DNA of 64,000 bases from an uncultured Rhodobiaceae bacterium (GTDB lineage: Bacteria > Pseudomonadota > Alphaproteobacteria > Rhizobiales > TMED25), in contig CAJWPC010000004.1 in assembly GCA_913045225.1 (NCBI GenBank), forward strand, positions 90,626 to 154,625. Reading direction: 5' to 3'. Below the pieces are notes generated by a model, which saw nothing but the letters and a program-made list of their open reading frames with translations, made no database searches and was not told the origin of the DNA. Within the stretch, counting starts at the first letter, position 1; every line of letters begins with the position of its first letter. Of the stretch, positions 1 through 9,554 are shown piece by piece. Made by a program: the position numbers and the translations under genes.

Positions 1-409
1 CCTAATGAGAGATGATATTGCAGAAGCTCTTATTCCAGGCACTCATGGGTCTACTTTCGGCGGAAATCCATTAGCAATGGCTGTGGGTAATTGTGTTATG
101 GATATTGTTAACAAGGTTGATTTCTTGTCAAACGTTGAAAAGAACGGACTTTTCTTCAAAAATCAACTGAATAAATTGTGTGAAAAATATCCAAATGTTA
201 TCGCTGAAATTAGAGGCCTGGGTCTAATGATCGGAATAAAGTGTTCGGTAGCGAATAATTTATTAGCTAATAAACTATATGAAAATGGCATCCTCACTGT
301 GAATGCAGCTGACAATGTAATTCGAATACTACCACCACTCAACATAACAATGTCTGAAATCAAGAAGGTTATGTCCTTATTTGAAAAATCAATTAAAGAA
401 ATTTTATAA
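1..409 (+). CDS. argD: Acetylornithine aminotransferase, C-terminal part (window edge)
   Basis: This is the 3' part of a class III PLP aminotransferase, open at the left edge in the frame that starts at base 2. ArgD makes N-acetylornithine from N-acetylglutamate semialdehyde and glutamate in cytosolic arginine synthesis. The visible 134 residues carry the family signature GTHGSTFGGNPLA, which contacts the PLP phosphate, followed by the small C-terminal domain with an EIRGLGLMIGI stretch. The PLP lysine lies upstream of the window. The stop codon overlaps the argF start by one base (TAATG), so the two genes are translationally coupled. Identity as ArgD rather than another ornithine-type aminotransferase rests on the motif and on the argF neighbour. 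Confidence 0.9.
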   Translation, partial: LMRDDIAEALIPGTHGSTFGGNPLAMAVGNCVMDIVNKVDFLSNVEKNGLFFKNQLNKLCEKYPNVIAEIRGLGLMIGIKCSVANNLLANKLYENGILTVNAADNVIRILPPLNITMSEIKKVMSLFEKSIKEIL

Positions 410-1323
410 TGGAATATTTATCAAAAAATTTCATCAATCTACACGAACTGAAAAAAGCCGAACTGATTGAAATACTATCATCAGCCGAACAGTTGAAAGC
501 TGATCGAAATTCTGAGAGAAATTTATTAGATGGAAAATCATTTATACTCCTATTTGACAAGCCATCAACAAGAACCAGAATTTCATTTGAACTTGCAATA
601 TCTGAGCTTGGTGGTTCGTGTATTTATCTAGATATGAAAACTACACAACTTGGAAGAGGTGAGACTATTAAAGATACCGCTAAAGTATTATCAAGATACG
701 TGGATGGAATAATAATCAGAAATGCTAATCATCAAGACTTGATTGAATTCTCCAACCACTCTGCAATATCAATCATTAATGCTCTTACCAATGAAAGTCA
801 TCCTTGCCAAATAATGGCTGATTTAATGACTTTAAAAGAGTGCTTTGGAACAATTGATGGCCTTAAAGTTGCATGGATAGGAGATGGTAACAACGTTGCA
901 AATACGTGGATACAAGCTAGTACTTTATTTGATTTCAAATTAAATATGGCTATACCAAAAGAATATATACCCAAAAAAGCTATTTTAGATATCGCCAAGA
1001 AGAGCTCAAAAATTAATATAACCCAAAATATTGATGATGCTATTAAAGATGCAAATTGTATTGTAACCGACACCTGGCTTTCTATGAATGACGATGAAAA
1101 TGAAAGATCAAGAAAAATTCAAATCCTAAATAAATATCAGGTTAATAGAGACTTATTTGCTAAAGCACCAGTCGATGCAATATTCTTACACTGTTTACCC
1201 GCACATAGAGGGCAAGAGGTCACTGACGCAGTAATTGACTCCGATAGATCTCATGTTTACCAACAAGCTGAAAATAGATTACACGTACAAAAAGCTATTC
1301 TTAAGCATTGCATACCTAACTAA
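409..1323 (+). CDS. argF: Ornithine carbamoyltransferase
   Basis: Catalyses carbamoyl phosphate plus ornithine to citrulline in the cytosol, the sixth step of arginine synthesis. The 304-aa length is normal for the family. The carbamoyl-phosphate loop STRTR is at residues 53-57, an HPCQIMAD segment lies near residue 130, DTWLSM marks the ornithine loop, and HCLPAHRG starts at residue 261 with the catalytic cysteine. It follows argD with a one-base overlap. In many alphaproteobacteria hslO follows argF; here argF instead runs into convergent argE with a 4-bp overlap of the coding ends. Confidence 0.96.
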   Translation: MEYLSKNFINLHELKKAELIEILSSAEQLKADRNSERNLLDGKSFILLFDKPSTRTRISFELAISELGGSCIYLDMKTTQLGRGETIKDTAKVLSRYVDGIIIRNANHQDLIEFSNHSAISIINALTNESHPCQIMADLMTLKECFGTIDGLKVAWIGDGNNVANTWIQASTLFDFKLNMAIPKEYIPKKAILDIAKKSSKINITQNIDDAIKDANCIVTDTWLSMNDDENERSRKIQILNKYQVNRDLFAKAPVDAIFLHCLPAHRGQEVTDAVIDSDRSHVYQQAENRLHVQKAILKHCIPN

Positions 1324-2483
1324 GCCAAAATACCGCTCATCAAATTCATCATAAAGTTTATACCATCTTTAATATCTTTAATTTTAATAAATTCGTCAGA
1401 CGTGTGCGCTTGCTCTATTTTACCAGGCCCACAGACAATTGTTGGCCAACCAATTTTAGAAAAATATCCAGCATCTGTTCCATAAGAGACGCCCCACTTA
1501 TGCTTTGGGTCCTTCTTGGTGAGTGTATTTAATATTTCAGGATACTTCTTTTGATTTAGCGGTAAAATATTTGATATATTTCTGTTTGAGATGAAGGCAT
1601 CGCAATATTTTTGTTTCATTTTTGATTCTAATAATGGCACTTTTTTCTCAAACAAATCACGGAGCAAATCTTGAAAATTTGCGTTAGGCAAACACCTAAT
1701 ATTCCAAATAACCTTTGCATAATCAGGAATTATGTTATGTGCCACACCCCCATCGATCCGCCCTACATTTAGCGACGAATAAGGTGGTTCAAAATTATTA
1801 TCTACATCGCTATGAACTAGGCTGTACTCAATTTTTCTTAACTCATTTACGAATTCATTAGCAAAATAAATTGCGTTACATCCCCAATCTGGATAACAAG
1901 AGTGTGCTTTTTTTCCGTGAAATTCAGTCTCAAAGGTATGACAACTTTTATGCTGATTTATAATTTTAAGATCTGTCGGCTCGCCCACAATAACTACTTC
2001 CGGAGGACATATATTATTCTTCATCACATCAATTAGTGGCCCTACCCCAAGACACCCAACCTCCTCATCATAACTTAAGGCCACATGAAGAGGTTTATCA
2101 AAGGATTTGGATATTACCCAAGGGGTTATGGCGAGAACAAGAGATATAAACCCCTTCATGTCTGAAGTACCTCTTCCATAATATTTGTTGTCCTGAATCT
2201 TTAGTTTATACGGATTATATGACCATTGATCCTTATCTGCAGGTACAGTATCTGTATGCGCAGATAGAACTAACCCAGGAAGTTTCCGATCACCAATTGT
2301 GTAATAGATCGATGTTTTAGATTTATCATCATTATAGATCTTTGAAGGTTCAATTTTATGAACAGATAGGTAATCACAAATATAATTAATCAATTCTAAA
2401 TTACTTTTATTACTTGTTGTATCAAAAGAGATTAATTTTTCTAATATTACTGCCTGTGAATTTAATATCTGAGCTTTATCCAA
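1320..2483 (-). CDS. argE: Acetylornithine deacetylase (M20 family)
   Basis: A 387-aa M20 metallopeptidase-fold hydrolase, most likely releasing ornithine from N-acetylornithine. Visible metal-site motifs are SAHTDTVPADKDQW, YGRGTSDMKGF and SYDEEVGCLG, with a C-terminal GTDAGYF and AHTSDEF that complete the two-metal centre. The length and the argD/argF neighbourhood favour ArgE over succinyl-diaminopimelate desuccinylase or carboxypeptidase G2 relatives, although M20 specificity cannot be read with certainty. It is the last gene of a tight minus-strand run metZ-118-aa gene-trkH-argE, 13 bp after trkH. Its 3' end overlaps the convergent argF stop. Confidence 0.85.
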   Translation of the reverse strand: MDKAQILNSQAVILEKLISFDTTSNKSNLELINYICDYLSVHKIEPSKIYNDDKSKTSIYYTIGDRKLPGLVLSAHTDTVPADKDQWSYNPYKLKIQDNKYYGRGTSDMKGFISLVLAITPWVISKSFDKPLHVALSYDEEVGCLGVGPLIDVMKNNICPPEVVIVGEPTDLKIINQHKSCHTFETEFHGKKAHSCYPDWGCNAIYFANEFVNELRKIEYSLVHSDVDNNFEPPYSSLNVGRIDGGVAHNIIPDYAKVIWNIRCLPNANFQDLLRDLFEKKVPLLESKMKQKYCDAFISNRNISNILPLNQKKYPEILNTLTKKDPKHKWGVSYGTDAGYFSKIGWPTIVCGPGKIEQAHTSDEFIKIKDIKDGINFMMNLMSGILA

Positions 2484-2496
2484 ATTATGTTCTATT

Positions 2497-3942
2497 TTAT
2501 TGTCTCCAAAAATAAGATGTGAATAAAACCATCACAGTGAATATTTCAAGCCTACCCAAAAGCATTGCTACCGACAGCAACCACTTTGATGAGGGTCCCA
2601 TCAATGCATATGTTTCAGTAGGTCCGATAAACTGACCTAAGCCCGGACCAACATTTGCAAGGGCACTCGCCGAGGCTGAAAAAGCTGTAATAAGATCAGA
2701 GCCAAGAAGCGTAAGAAGCAAACCAAAAATTATAAATGAGGCAATGAATAATAAAAAAAATGAGGTAACGGCTCTATTTACACTGTCTGGTATTTCTCTG
2801 CCGTTATACATTGGAATAAAAACCGCGTCGGGGAAGGCAACTTTTTTTGTTTGCACAACAACTTGTTTGACCAAAATTTGAAATCTGAAAATCTTCAAAC
2901 CGCATGATGTAGATCCGGCACAACCACCCATTAACATCAAAAAGAAAAACATAGAAATTATGAATGGACCCCACAACATGTAGTCGGCTGAAACGTAACC
3001 GGTTCCGGTTAAAATTGAAGTGATATTAAATGCCGCCTGTCTTAATGCATCCTGAACAGTTATCTCCAAATAGGACCCAATATAAAAAGAACATAACAAA
3101 ACAGATGCAAGTAAAATAAACATAAATGTAATAACTTGGCTATCTAAAAACAAACTAGAGGCTTTGCCTCGAACTAATTGAAGATACAACACAAATGGAA
3201 GGCTGCCAATTATCATAAAAAGTACACATATATACTCTAATTTTGCACTATCAAAAAATGCGAAAGAGTCAGTATGGGTTGAGTAGCCTCCGGTTGAAAT
3301 TGTTGTGAATGAGTGAGCTACAGAGTCAAATAGTCCCATACCACCAATATTGTAAGAAAGCGCGCAGAGAACTGTAATAATGAGATATATTATAATTAAG
3401 GATCCTGCTATTTGTATGGCACGTGGTAATATTTTTTCTGCATTATCTGAAGAGTCGAGGCGAAATAATTGCATACCCCCAACCTGCAGCATTGGCAATA
3501 CAGCAACTGCCATAACTACAATACCTATCCCCCCCAACCATTGCAGAAGGGCTCTCCAAATTAGTATTCCCTTTGATTGAAATTCTAAGTCTGTAATAAC
3601 CGTAGCACCAGTTGTTGTGATTCCGGACATTGACTCAAAAAATGCATCCGTAATATTAAGTCCAGAGTCTGAGATATATAGGGGAATTGCTGAAAATATT
3701 GCAATCAGAAGCCAAGTAAGTGAGATCAAAATAAATGCCTCTCGCAGTCCTAGTAATTGGTTTTTTCCCCACACGGATAATACCAAAATAAAACCTGTCA
3801 TTGCTGTAATCAGTGATGACAATATAAAGACCTTATAGTTTTCATGCATATATATAAGATCAATTAAAGCAGGAATAAGCATGAATACTCCTAATATCAC
3901 GAGGAATATTCCTATTATTTTTATGATTGGGTAAAATCTCAT
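2497..3942 (-). CDS. trkH: Trk-type potassium uptake channel subunit
   Basis: A 481-aa inner-membrane K+ translocating subunit of the TrkH/KtrB superfamily. It has about ten or more hydrophobic helices and four degenerate selectivity loops, visible as SGITTTGATVI, TISTGGYSTH, ILTGTGYVSAD and NVGPGLG. The family imports K+ coupled to the proton gradient and is gated by the cytosolic NAD-binding protein TrkA. No trkA lies in this window, so its partner must be encoded elsewhere. It sits 17 bp after the 118-aa gene and 13 bp before argE, so it is probably cotranscribed with metZ although functionally unrelated. Confidence 0.93.
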   Translation of the reverse strand: MRFYPIIKIIGIFLVILGVFMLIPALIDLIYMHENYKVFILSSLITAMTGFILVLSVWGKNQLLGLREAFILISLTWLLIAIFSAIPLYISDSGLNITDAFFESMSGITTTGATVITDLEFQSKGILIWRALLQWLGGIGIVVMAVAVLPMLQVGGMQLFRLDSSDNAEKILPRAIQIAGSLIIIYLIITVLCALSYNIGGMGLFDSVAHSFTTISTGGYSTHTDSFAFFDSAKLEYICVLFMIIGSLPFVLYLQLVRGKASSLFLDSQVITFMFILLASVLLCSFYIGSYLEITVQDALRQAAFNITSILTGTGYVSADYMLWGPFIISMFFFLMLMGGCAGSTSCGLKIFRFQILVKQVVVQTKKVAFPDAVFIPMYNGREIPDSVNRAVTSFFLLFIASFIIFGLLLTLLGSDLITAFSASASALANVGPGLGQFIGPTETYALMGPSSKWLLSVAMLLGRLEIFTVMVLFTSYFWRQ

Positions 3943-3959
3943 TCTTATTGTGATTAGGT

Positions 3960-4316
3960 TTATATCTCTGTAAGTATATGCTGCTGATATTCTATGAAAT
4001 TTAACAAACTTATCTCATAATCTTTCGACTCAGCTGTGCTACCAATATTCGCTCCATATGATAATGATGGAAGTATAAATGTATCGTAAGCATCTTCTAT
4101 TTGATATTTATGATCCAAAATGAATGCTTCGTTTGCATTTTCCAAATCATAAGTGATTTGAAGTTTATCATTTACGGAAATCAATCTATCCGAAAATACT
4201 AAATATGCAAAACATGTCATATCCCTATGTAGTATATGTCGTTCAGAGGCTTTGTTCAAATCCAATGGTATTGCATTATATTGATTTGATTTTTTATCAA
4301 TCTTTGTTTCGCCCAT
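3960..4316 (-). CDS. Hypothetical protein, 118 aa, unrecognised
   Basis: I do not recognise this family. The product is a small soluble-looking acidic protein without a signal peptide, membrane helix or cysteine pair. The middle is rich in Asp/Glu and aromatic residues. That it is a real gene is inferred from its position: it fits exactly between metZ and trkH with 17-bp gaps on both sides, in the same orientation, and the other frames there give only shorter shadows. It could be a regulator or accessory of the potassium channel or of methionine synthesis, but nothing in the sequence decides this. Confidence 0.65.
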   Translation of the reverse strand: MGETKIDKKSNQYNAIPLDLNKASERHILHRDMTCFAYLVFSDRLISVNDKLQITYDLENANEAFILDHKYQIEDAYDTFILPSLSYGANIGSTAESKDYEISLLNFIEYQQHILTEI

Positions 4317-4333
4317 CGTGTATTATACCTGTA

Positions 4334-5521
4334 TTATTGGATAGATTTACCAATATCGATCATAATATCATCAATATCTTCAAGACCAAGAGACATTCTT
4401 AATGTACTTTCGGTTATTCCCAAATCCATGCATTCAGAATCTGATAAATTGCGATGCGTTGTAGTTTTTGGGTGCGTGATTAAAGTCCTTGCGTCACCAA
4501 GGTTGTTGGATATCTTTATAAGGTCAAGTTTATTGAGGAAATTAAAAGCTTCTTTTTTACCACCATCAACTTTGAATGTAACAATAGGACCGCCCCCCGT
4601 CATTTGTTTCTGAGCAATGTTGTATTCTGGATGGGATTTGTGACCTGGATAAATAACCTCTTTGATGTTTGCAAGATCCACCAAATAATCTGCAATTTTT
4701 TTTGCGCTTTCAATTTGCCTATCAGTCCGTAACGAGAGCGTTTCCAGACCTTTCATCATTATCCATGCATTAAACGGACTCAATGCTGGCCCGGTATGTT
4801 TTAGGTAGTCATGTAATTTATTTTCAATAAATTCAGCGTCGCCCAAAATTACACCGCCCAAACATCTACCTTGTCCGTCAATATGCTTTGTTGCGGAATA
4901 AATTACGATATCAGCTCCAAATTCCATTGGTCTTTGCCTTAATGGTGTCGCAAAGACATTATCAATGATTACTTTGATGTTATTTGCTTTTGCAATCTGA
5001 GATAATTTCTCAATATCAATTATTTCAAGCATTGGATTTGTAGGAGTTTCAAAGAAAAATATCTTGGTATTACTCTTTATTGATTTTTCCCACTCTTCAA
5101 TTTTATTGGCCCTTACGATTGTTACCTCTATCCCATAATTTGGAAGGATATCTTTCAAAATTGATAAGCATGAACCAAATAATGCGTCTGCAGCGACAAT
5201 GTGATCTCCCGACTGCACATTTGTGAAGAGCGCCCAAAATACAGCAGCCATCCCAGATGATGTCAGTCTAGCGGCTTCAGCACCTTCCATTTCACATAAT
5301 TTCTTTTCCAGCATTGTAAGATTTGGATTTGAGTACCTACTGTAAATATATCCATCTATTTCACCCTTGAATCTCGCCTCAGCTTCCTCGGCAGAATTAT
5401 AAATGTATCCAGAAGTTAGATATATAGCCTCAGAAGTTTCGTTATTTTGTGAACGCTGAGCACCAGAATGGATAAGCTTTGTCTGTATATTATGTTTGTC
5501 TTTTGATCTATTTTTTGACAT
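4334..5521 (-). CDS. metZ: O-succinylhomoserine sulfhydrylase
   Basis: A 395-aa Cys/Met-metabolism PLP enzyme that makes homocysteine directly from O-succinylhomoserine and sulfide. The PLP lysine lies in SATKHIDGQGRCLGG; HIDGQGR after the lysine is typical of MetZ. YSRYSNPN and the C-terminal SLGLED are also conserved in the family. Cystathionine gamma-synthase and MetY are paralogous alternatives, but the length and KHIDGQGR favour MetZ. It is the first gene of the metZ-118-aa gene-trkH-argE run and diverges from the dCTP deaminase gene, a pairing common in Alphaproteobacteria. The ribosome site GAGG lies 6 bases before the ATG and is partly in a short hairpin. Confidence 0.9.
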   Translation of the reverse strand: MSKNRSKDKHNIQTKLIHSGAQRSQNNETSEAIYLTSGYIYNSAEEAEARFKGEIDGYIYSRYSNPNLTMLEKKLCEMEGAEAARLTSSGMAAVFWALFTNVQSGDHIVAADALFGSCLSILKDILPNYGIEVTIVRANKIEEWEKSIKSNTKIFFFETPTNPMLEIIDIEKLSQIAKANNIKVIIDNVFATPLRQRPMEFGADIVIYSATKHIDGQGRCLGGVILGDAEFIENKLHDYLKHTGPALSPFNAWIMMKGLETLSLRTDRQIESAKKIADYLVDLANIKEVIYPGHKSHPEYNIAQKQMTGGGPIVTFKVDGGKKEAFNFLNKLDLIKISNNLGDARTLITHPKTTTHRNLSDSECMDLGITESTLRMSLGLEDIDDIMIDIGKSIQ

Positions 5522-5527
5522 TTTTAC

Positions 5528-5546
5528 CTCAGCCGATAATACTGAG
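5528..5546 (-). promoter_or_regulatory. Short hairpin covering the metZ ribosome binding site
   Basis: In the metZ leader RNA, CTCAG and CTGAG form a 5-bp stem around a 9-base loop. The 3' arm runs into the GAGG Shine-Dalgarno 6 bases upstream of the ATG, so the stem would partly hide it. It is short, could be chance, and does not match a SAM riboswitch. Confidence 0.25.
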
Positions 5547-5695
5547 TTTCGTTTGTAATAATTATAGTACTCTTTTTGTATATTATTAAACTTCTGTATC
5601 TAAAGCGTGCGTTTAAAAAGTAGATTGAATCTTGTTTAATTCATACATAATTGACTATTTATATAATCATTTTTATGTATAATGAAATAAAAAAA

Positions 5696-6883
5696 ATGAA
5701 TCTACTGAGCGAAAATATACAGCAAACAAACCCCGAAGAAAACAAAAATCTAAATTTGACGGGCGCTAGTGGCATTTTGCCTGATAGCCTGATCAAGAAA
5801 CTTTTGGCAAGAAAAAAAATACAGTCTTTGGACGAAATTACTGATCAACAAATCCAGCCCGCAAGTCTAGACTTGCGCCTTGGTAAAAAAGCATATCGTA
5901 TTAGAGCAAGTTTTATCCCAAGCGAGAATAAGAAAGTTTTAGAATGCGCAACGGATCTCATCGACCATGAATTCAGTATTGAAGATGGAGCGGTTCTTGA
6001 ACGGAACTGTGTTTATCTTGTCGAACTAAAAGAATTCCTTGAACTTCCTGAGAGTATATGGGCAATCGCTAACCCAAAGAGTTCAACGGGTAGGTTAGAT
6101 GTTTTTACTCGAGTGATTGCTGACTATACTCAGTCATTTGATAAAATTCCGATTGGGTATGCAGGCGCACTATATGCTGAAATATCGCCACATAAATATT
6201 CAATAATGATACACGAAAATTCACGTCTTAGCCAATTACGTTTTATAAGAAAAAGTTCCACACAGTCTGAACAACAAAGGTCAATCATATCAGACCGGGA
6301 CCTAAAAAGATTACACAATAAGCTGTCAAAAATATCGGGTGGTTTTGGATTGGTCAATGGTGAAGCTAGGATCGCAGACGGACTGCAATTGGGCGTATCT
6401 TTAAGCTCGCAAAATGGGTTAATTGGTTTTAAAGCAAAGCACTATACCGCTCCTATAGATGTAGACAAAATTGGTCATTATAAAGTGAGTGAATATTGGG
6501 ATCCAATTCATGAAACCGAAAAAAAAAGATTGGTTTTGGATCCAAATGAATTTTATATTCTTGCATCAAGTGAATTCGTCAGGATACCTCCAGAATATGC
6601 TGCTGAAATGGTTCCCATAGACCCAACGATGGGCGAACTACGAGTTCATTATGCAGGTTTTTTTGACCCCGGCTTTGGAGATACAAACGATTTATCAAAA
6701 GCCAGTAAGGGGGTGCTTGAGGTTAGAAGTTTAGATGTGCCATTCTATATTGAAGACAAGCAAATTATAGCAAGACTGAAATATGAAAAACTTGCAGAAA
6801 CGCCATCAAAACTATATGGTGTGGATATTGGCTCTACATATCAATCGCAAGGTCTAAAACTTTCAAAACACTTTATAGATTAA
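5696..6883 (+). CDS. dcd: 2'-deoxycytidine 5'-triphosphate deaminase, double-domain alphaproteobacterial type
   Basis: Deaminates dCTP to dUTP for thymidylate synthesis in the cytosol. The protein has two dUTPase-like halves: the first carries QIQPASLDLRLG near residue 60 and ANPKSSTGRLDVFTRV near residue 130, and the second has RIPPEYAAEMVPIDPTMGELRVHYAGFFDPGFG. At about 395 aa it is roughly twice the size of E. coli Dcd, as expected for the alphaproteobacterial DCD family. The start is uncertain: ATG at 5696 follows an A-rich stretch, while ATG at 5675 and TTG at 5651 are in frame without a ribosome site. It is transcribed divergently from metZ and followed by lysK after 28 bp. Confidence 0.9.
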   Translation: MNLLSENIQQTNPEENKNLNLTGASGILPDSLIKKLLARKKIQSLDEITDQQIQPASLDLRLGKKAYRIRASFIPSENKKVLECATDLIDHEFSIEDGAVLERNCVYLVELKEFLELPESIWAIANPKSSTGRLDVFTRVIADYTQSFDKIPIGYAGALYAEISPHKYSIMIHENSRLSQLRFIRKSSTQSEQQRSIISDRDLKRLHNKLSKISGGFGLVNGEARIADGLQLGVSLSSQNGLIGFKAKHYTAPIDVDKIGHYKVSEYWDPIHETEKKRLVLDPNEFYILASSEFVRIPPEYAAEMVPIDPTMGELRVHYAGFFDPGFGDTNDLSKASKGVLEVRSLDVPFYIEDKQIIARLKYEKLAETPSKLYGVDIGSTYQSQGLKLSKHFID

Positions 6884-6911
6884 AACAGTATTATTTAAGC
6901 AGCGCACCAAC

Positions 6912-8501
6912 ATGGATCACTTTGAGAATATAAAAGCGTGGCCTTTTGTAGAGGCTAAAAAATTACTAGAAAAAATTGATAAGATAGGAGACAACGAACC
7001 TGTTGTATTTGAAACGGGGTATGGTCCTTCAGGACTTCCTCATATTGGTACATTTGGTGAAGTTGCCCGAACTATCATGGTAAAAAATGCATTTGAAGAA
7101 ATAACAAATAACTCAAAAAAAACAAAATTAATCTGTTTTTCAGATGATATGGATGCACTGAGGAAAGTACCGGATAATATCCCAAACCAAGCCGAAATAT
7201 CCAAACATTTAGGAAAGCCCCTAACAGAGGTACCCGATCCCTTTGGGGAATATGCTAGTTTTGGTGAACATAATAATAATAAATTAAAGAGTTTTCTTGA
7301 TCAATTTAAGTTTGAGTATGAGTTCATTAGTTCAACTGATTATTATAAAAATGGTTTTTTCAATAAGACTCTATTAGACGTATTAAAGAACCATGAAAAG
7401 ATTATAGATATTGTAAAACCAATTCTTGGAAGCGAAAGACGCAAGACGTATAGCCCTTTCCTTCCGATTTGCCCAGATACTGGTCAAGTATTTCAAGTAA
7501 AAATAAATGGAATAAATCAAAATTCTAAAAAAATATTTTATACAAACCCTCTGACAAATAAAGAGACTGAAACTGAAATTCAAGATGGAAAAGTGAAGCT
7601 CCAATGGAGAGCTGACTGGGCAATGAGATGGAAAGCGCTTAATATTCGCTATGAAATGTCTGGGAAAGACTTGATTGACTCCGTGAAGCTTAGTGGGCAA
7701 ATATGCAGAGTCATAAATGGTGTACCCCCTGAAGGATTTAACTATGAACTGTTTCTCGATGAAAATGGTGAGAAGATATCGAAGTCACGCGGGAATGGTC
7801 TGTCAATAGATGAGTGGCTTCAATACGGCTCTCAAGAGAGTTTATCGCTATTTATGTACCAATCACCGAGAAAAGCAAAAAGGTTGTATTTTGACGTAAT
7901 ACCCAAGAATATGGATGAATATGCATCCCACTTAAAAAATTATACAAAACTAAATAGTAATTCTGATCCATCAATTTATGATAATCCAGTTTGGCATATC
8001 CATGGTGGCAAATCCCTTAAAAAATCCCCGGAAATACAATATTCATTGCTTCTGAATCTCGTTAGTGCTTCAAATTCAGAAAGTAAAGAGATACTGTGGG
8101 GATTTCTGAATAGTTATTACGATAGTGCTACTTTGGATGAAAATCGAGACGCTATTGACAATATGATTGGCTTTGCAATTAATTACTTTAACCAATTCGT
8201 TAAACCGAAGAAGCAATATAGGAAAGCAAGTCAAAACGAAGAGGCAGCTTTGCGTGAATTATCAGAAACATTAAATAATTTTATGGATGTTACAGATCCC
8301 GAAATAATTCAATCAGAAATTTACCGAATAGGAAGAGAGTATCAATTTGAACCAATGCGTGACTGGTTTTGCTCGATTTATGAAGTTCTTCTTGGCCAAA
8401 AAGATGGACCTCGATTTGGATCATTTGTATTGATCTATGGGGTGAAGAATACCCAAAAATTAATAATGGAGGCACTAGCCGGAAACTATATTAGAAATTG
8501 A
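6912..8501 (+). CDS. lysK: Lysyl-tRNA synthetase, class I
   Basis: Charges tRNA-Lys. This is the archaeal-type class I enzyme also found in most Alphaproteobacteria and spirochaetes, not the class II LysS of enterobacteria. The HIGH signature appears as HIGT at residues 44-47 in GPSGLPHIGTFG, and KMSKS appears as KISKS at residues 288-292. The 529-aa length is normal. The stop overlaps the pyrD ATG by one base (TGATG), so the pair is probably coupled. No other aminoacyl-tRNA synthetase occurs in the window. Confidence 0.96.
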   Translation: MDHFENIKAWPFVEAKKLLEKIDKIGDNEPVVFETGYGPSGLPHIGTFGEVARTIMVKNAFEEITNNSKKTKLICFSDDMDALRKVPDNIPNQAEISKHLGKPLTEVPDPFGEYASFGEHNNNKLKSFLDQFKFEYEFISSTDYYKNGFFNKTLLDVLKNHEKIIDIVKPILGSERRKTYSPFLPICPDTGQVFQVKINGINQNSKKIFYTNPLTNKETETEIQDGKVKLQWRADWAMRWKALNIRYEMSGKDLIDSVKLSGQICRVINGVPPEGFNYELFLDENGEKISKSRGNGLSIDEWLQYGSQESLSLFMYQSPRKAKRLYFDVIPKNMDEYASHLKNYTKLNSNSDPSIYDNPVWHIHGGKSLKKSPEIQYSLLLNLVSASNSESKEILWGFLNSYYDSATLDENRDAIDNMIGFAINYFNQFVKPKKQYRKASQNEEAALRELSETLNNFMDVTDPEIIQSEIYRIGREYQFEPMRDWFCSIYEVLLGQKDGPRFGSFVLIYGVKNTQKLIMEALAGNYIRN

Positions 8502-9544
8502 TGAGCTTTTATAAAAAAATTAGAAATATTGCTTTTTTAATTGAACCAGAAAAGGCACATAAATTAGCAATTTCTGCCCTCAAAACAGGGATTCATATAC
8601 CCTCGAATAATAATTCTGAATTATTAAAACAGGAAGTATTTGGTTTAACGTTTAATAACCCAATTGGTCTAGCAGCAGGGTTTGATAAAAATGCTGAAGT
8701 ACCAAATGAAATAATTTTATCAGGCTTTGGATTCACTGAAGTCGGAACCGTAACACCATTAGGACAAGCAGGAAACGAGCCACCGAGAGTTTTTCGCCTG
8801 CCAGAAGATGATGCCTTGATAAATAGACTTGGCTTCAACAACGATGGAATGGAAATTATTTATGATAGGCTATGCAAAACTAAAAAAAGAGGTACAGTTG
8901 GAATAAATATTGGGGCAAATAAGGATACGAAAGATAAATTAAGCGATTATCAGATTGGAATTAAAAAATTTTCCACAATTGCTGATTATATTACAATTAA
9001 TATCTCATCACCAAATACACCAGGTCTTAGAGATCTTCAGTCAGGTCAACATTTCCAAGAATTAATAAAATTAATTAAAGCCTATAAGATAGATGGTCTC
9101 AAAACTCCAATTTTGATTAAGTTAGCTCCTGACTTAACTAAAAAGGAGCTAGAAATAATTGTAAACCTCTCAATAGACGGTGGAATTGATGGTTTGATCC
9201 TATCAAATACCACACTTGAACGAAAAGATATTATGAATAAAAAGTTCATAAACGAAGAGGGTGGTCTTTCAGGTAGGCCATTGATGCAGAAATCAACAAA
9301 AATGTTGAGAGATACCTATAAAATATCAGAGGGAAAGATACCCCTTATTGGAGTTGGGGGCATATTCACAGGTCAGGACATTATTGAGAAGATACGAAAT
9401 GGCGCGTCACTAATACAGCTTTATACCGCAATTGTTTATGAGGGACCAACACTGATAAGTAAATTAAAAAAACAATTAATATATGAGGTCGAGCGATATG
9501 GGGTAAAATCGATAAGCGAACTTATTGGCTCAGATATAAAATAA
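8501..9544 (+). CDS. pyrD: Dihydroorotate dehydrogenase (quinone), class 2
   Basis: Oxidises dihydroorotate to orotate and passes electrons to ubiquinone at the inner membrane during pyrimidine synthesis. The N-terminal stretch of about 40 residues matches the membrane-binding helical extension of class 2 enzymes. FMN and substrate motifs include GLAAGFDKNAEVP, TVTPLGQAGNEPPRVFRL, NRLGFNNDG, and the catalytic-serine segment NISSPNTPGLRDLQ. I start at ATG 8501, which overlaps the lysK stop; an in-frame TTG three bases earlier is less likely. The 3' end lies 10 bp from the convergent TIGR02186 gene. Confidence 0.95.
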   Translation: MSFYKKIRNIAFLIEPEKAHKLAISALKTGIHIPSNNNSELLKQEVFGLTFNNPIGLAAGFDKNAEVPNEIILSGFGFTEVGTVTPLGQAGNEPPRVFRLPEDDALINRLGFNNDGMEIIYDRLCKTKKRGTVGINIGANKDTKDKLSDYQIGIKKFSTIADYITINISSPNTPGLRDLQSGQHFQELIKLIKAYKIDGLKTPILIKLAPDLTKKELEIIVNLSIDGGIDGLILSNTTLERKDIMNKKFINEEGGLSGRPLMQKSTKMLRDTYKISEGKIPLIGVGGIFTGQDIIEKIRNGASLIQLYTAIVYEGPTLISKLKKQLIYEVERYGVKSISELIGSDIK

Positions 9545-9554
9545 TTGAATGCCA

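Noticed and set aside
5522..5695. SAM riboswitch in the metZ leader
   Set aside because: The conserved GCUAAA-type core and pseudoknot arms of SAM-II/SAM-V were not found; only a short RBS hairpin is visible.
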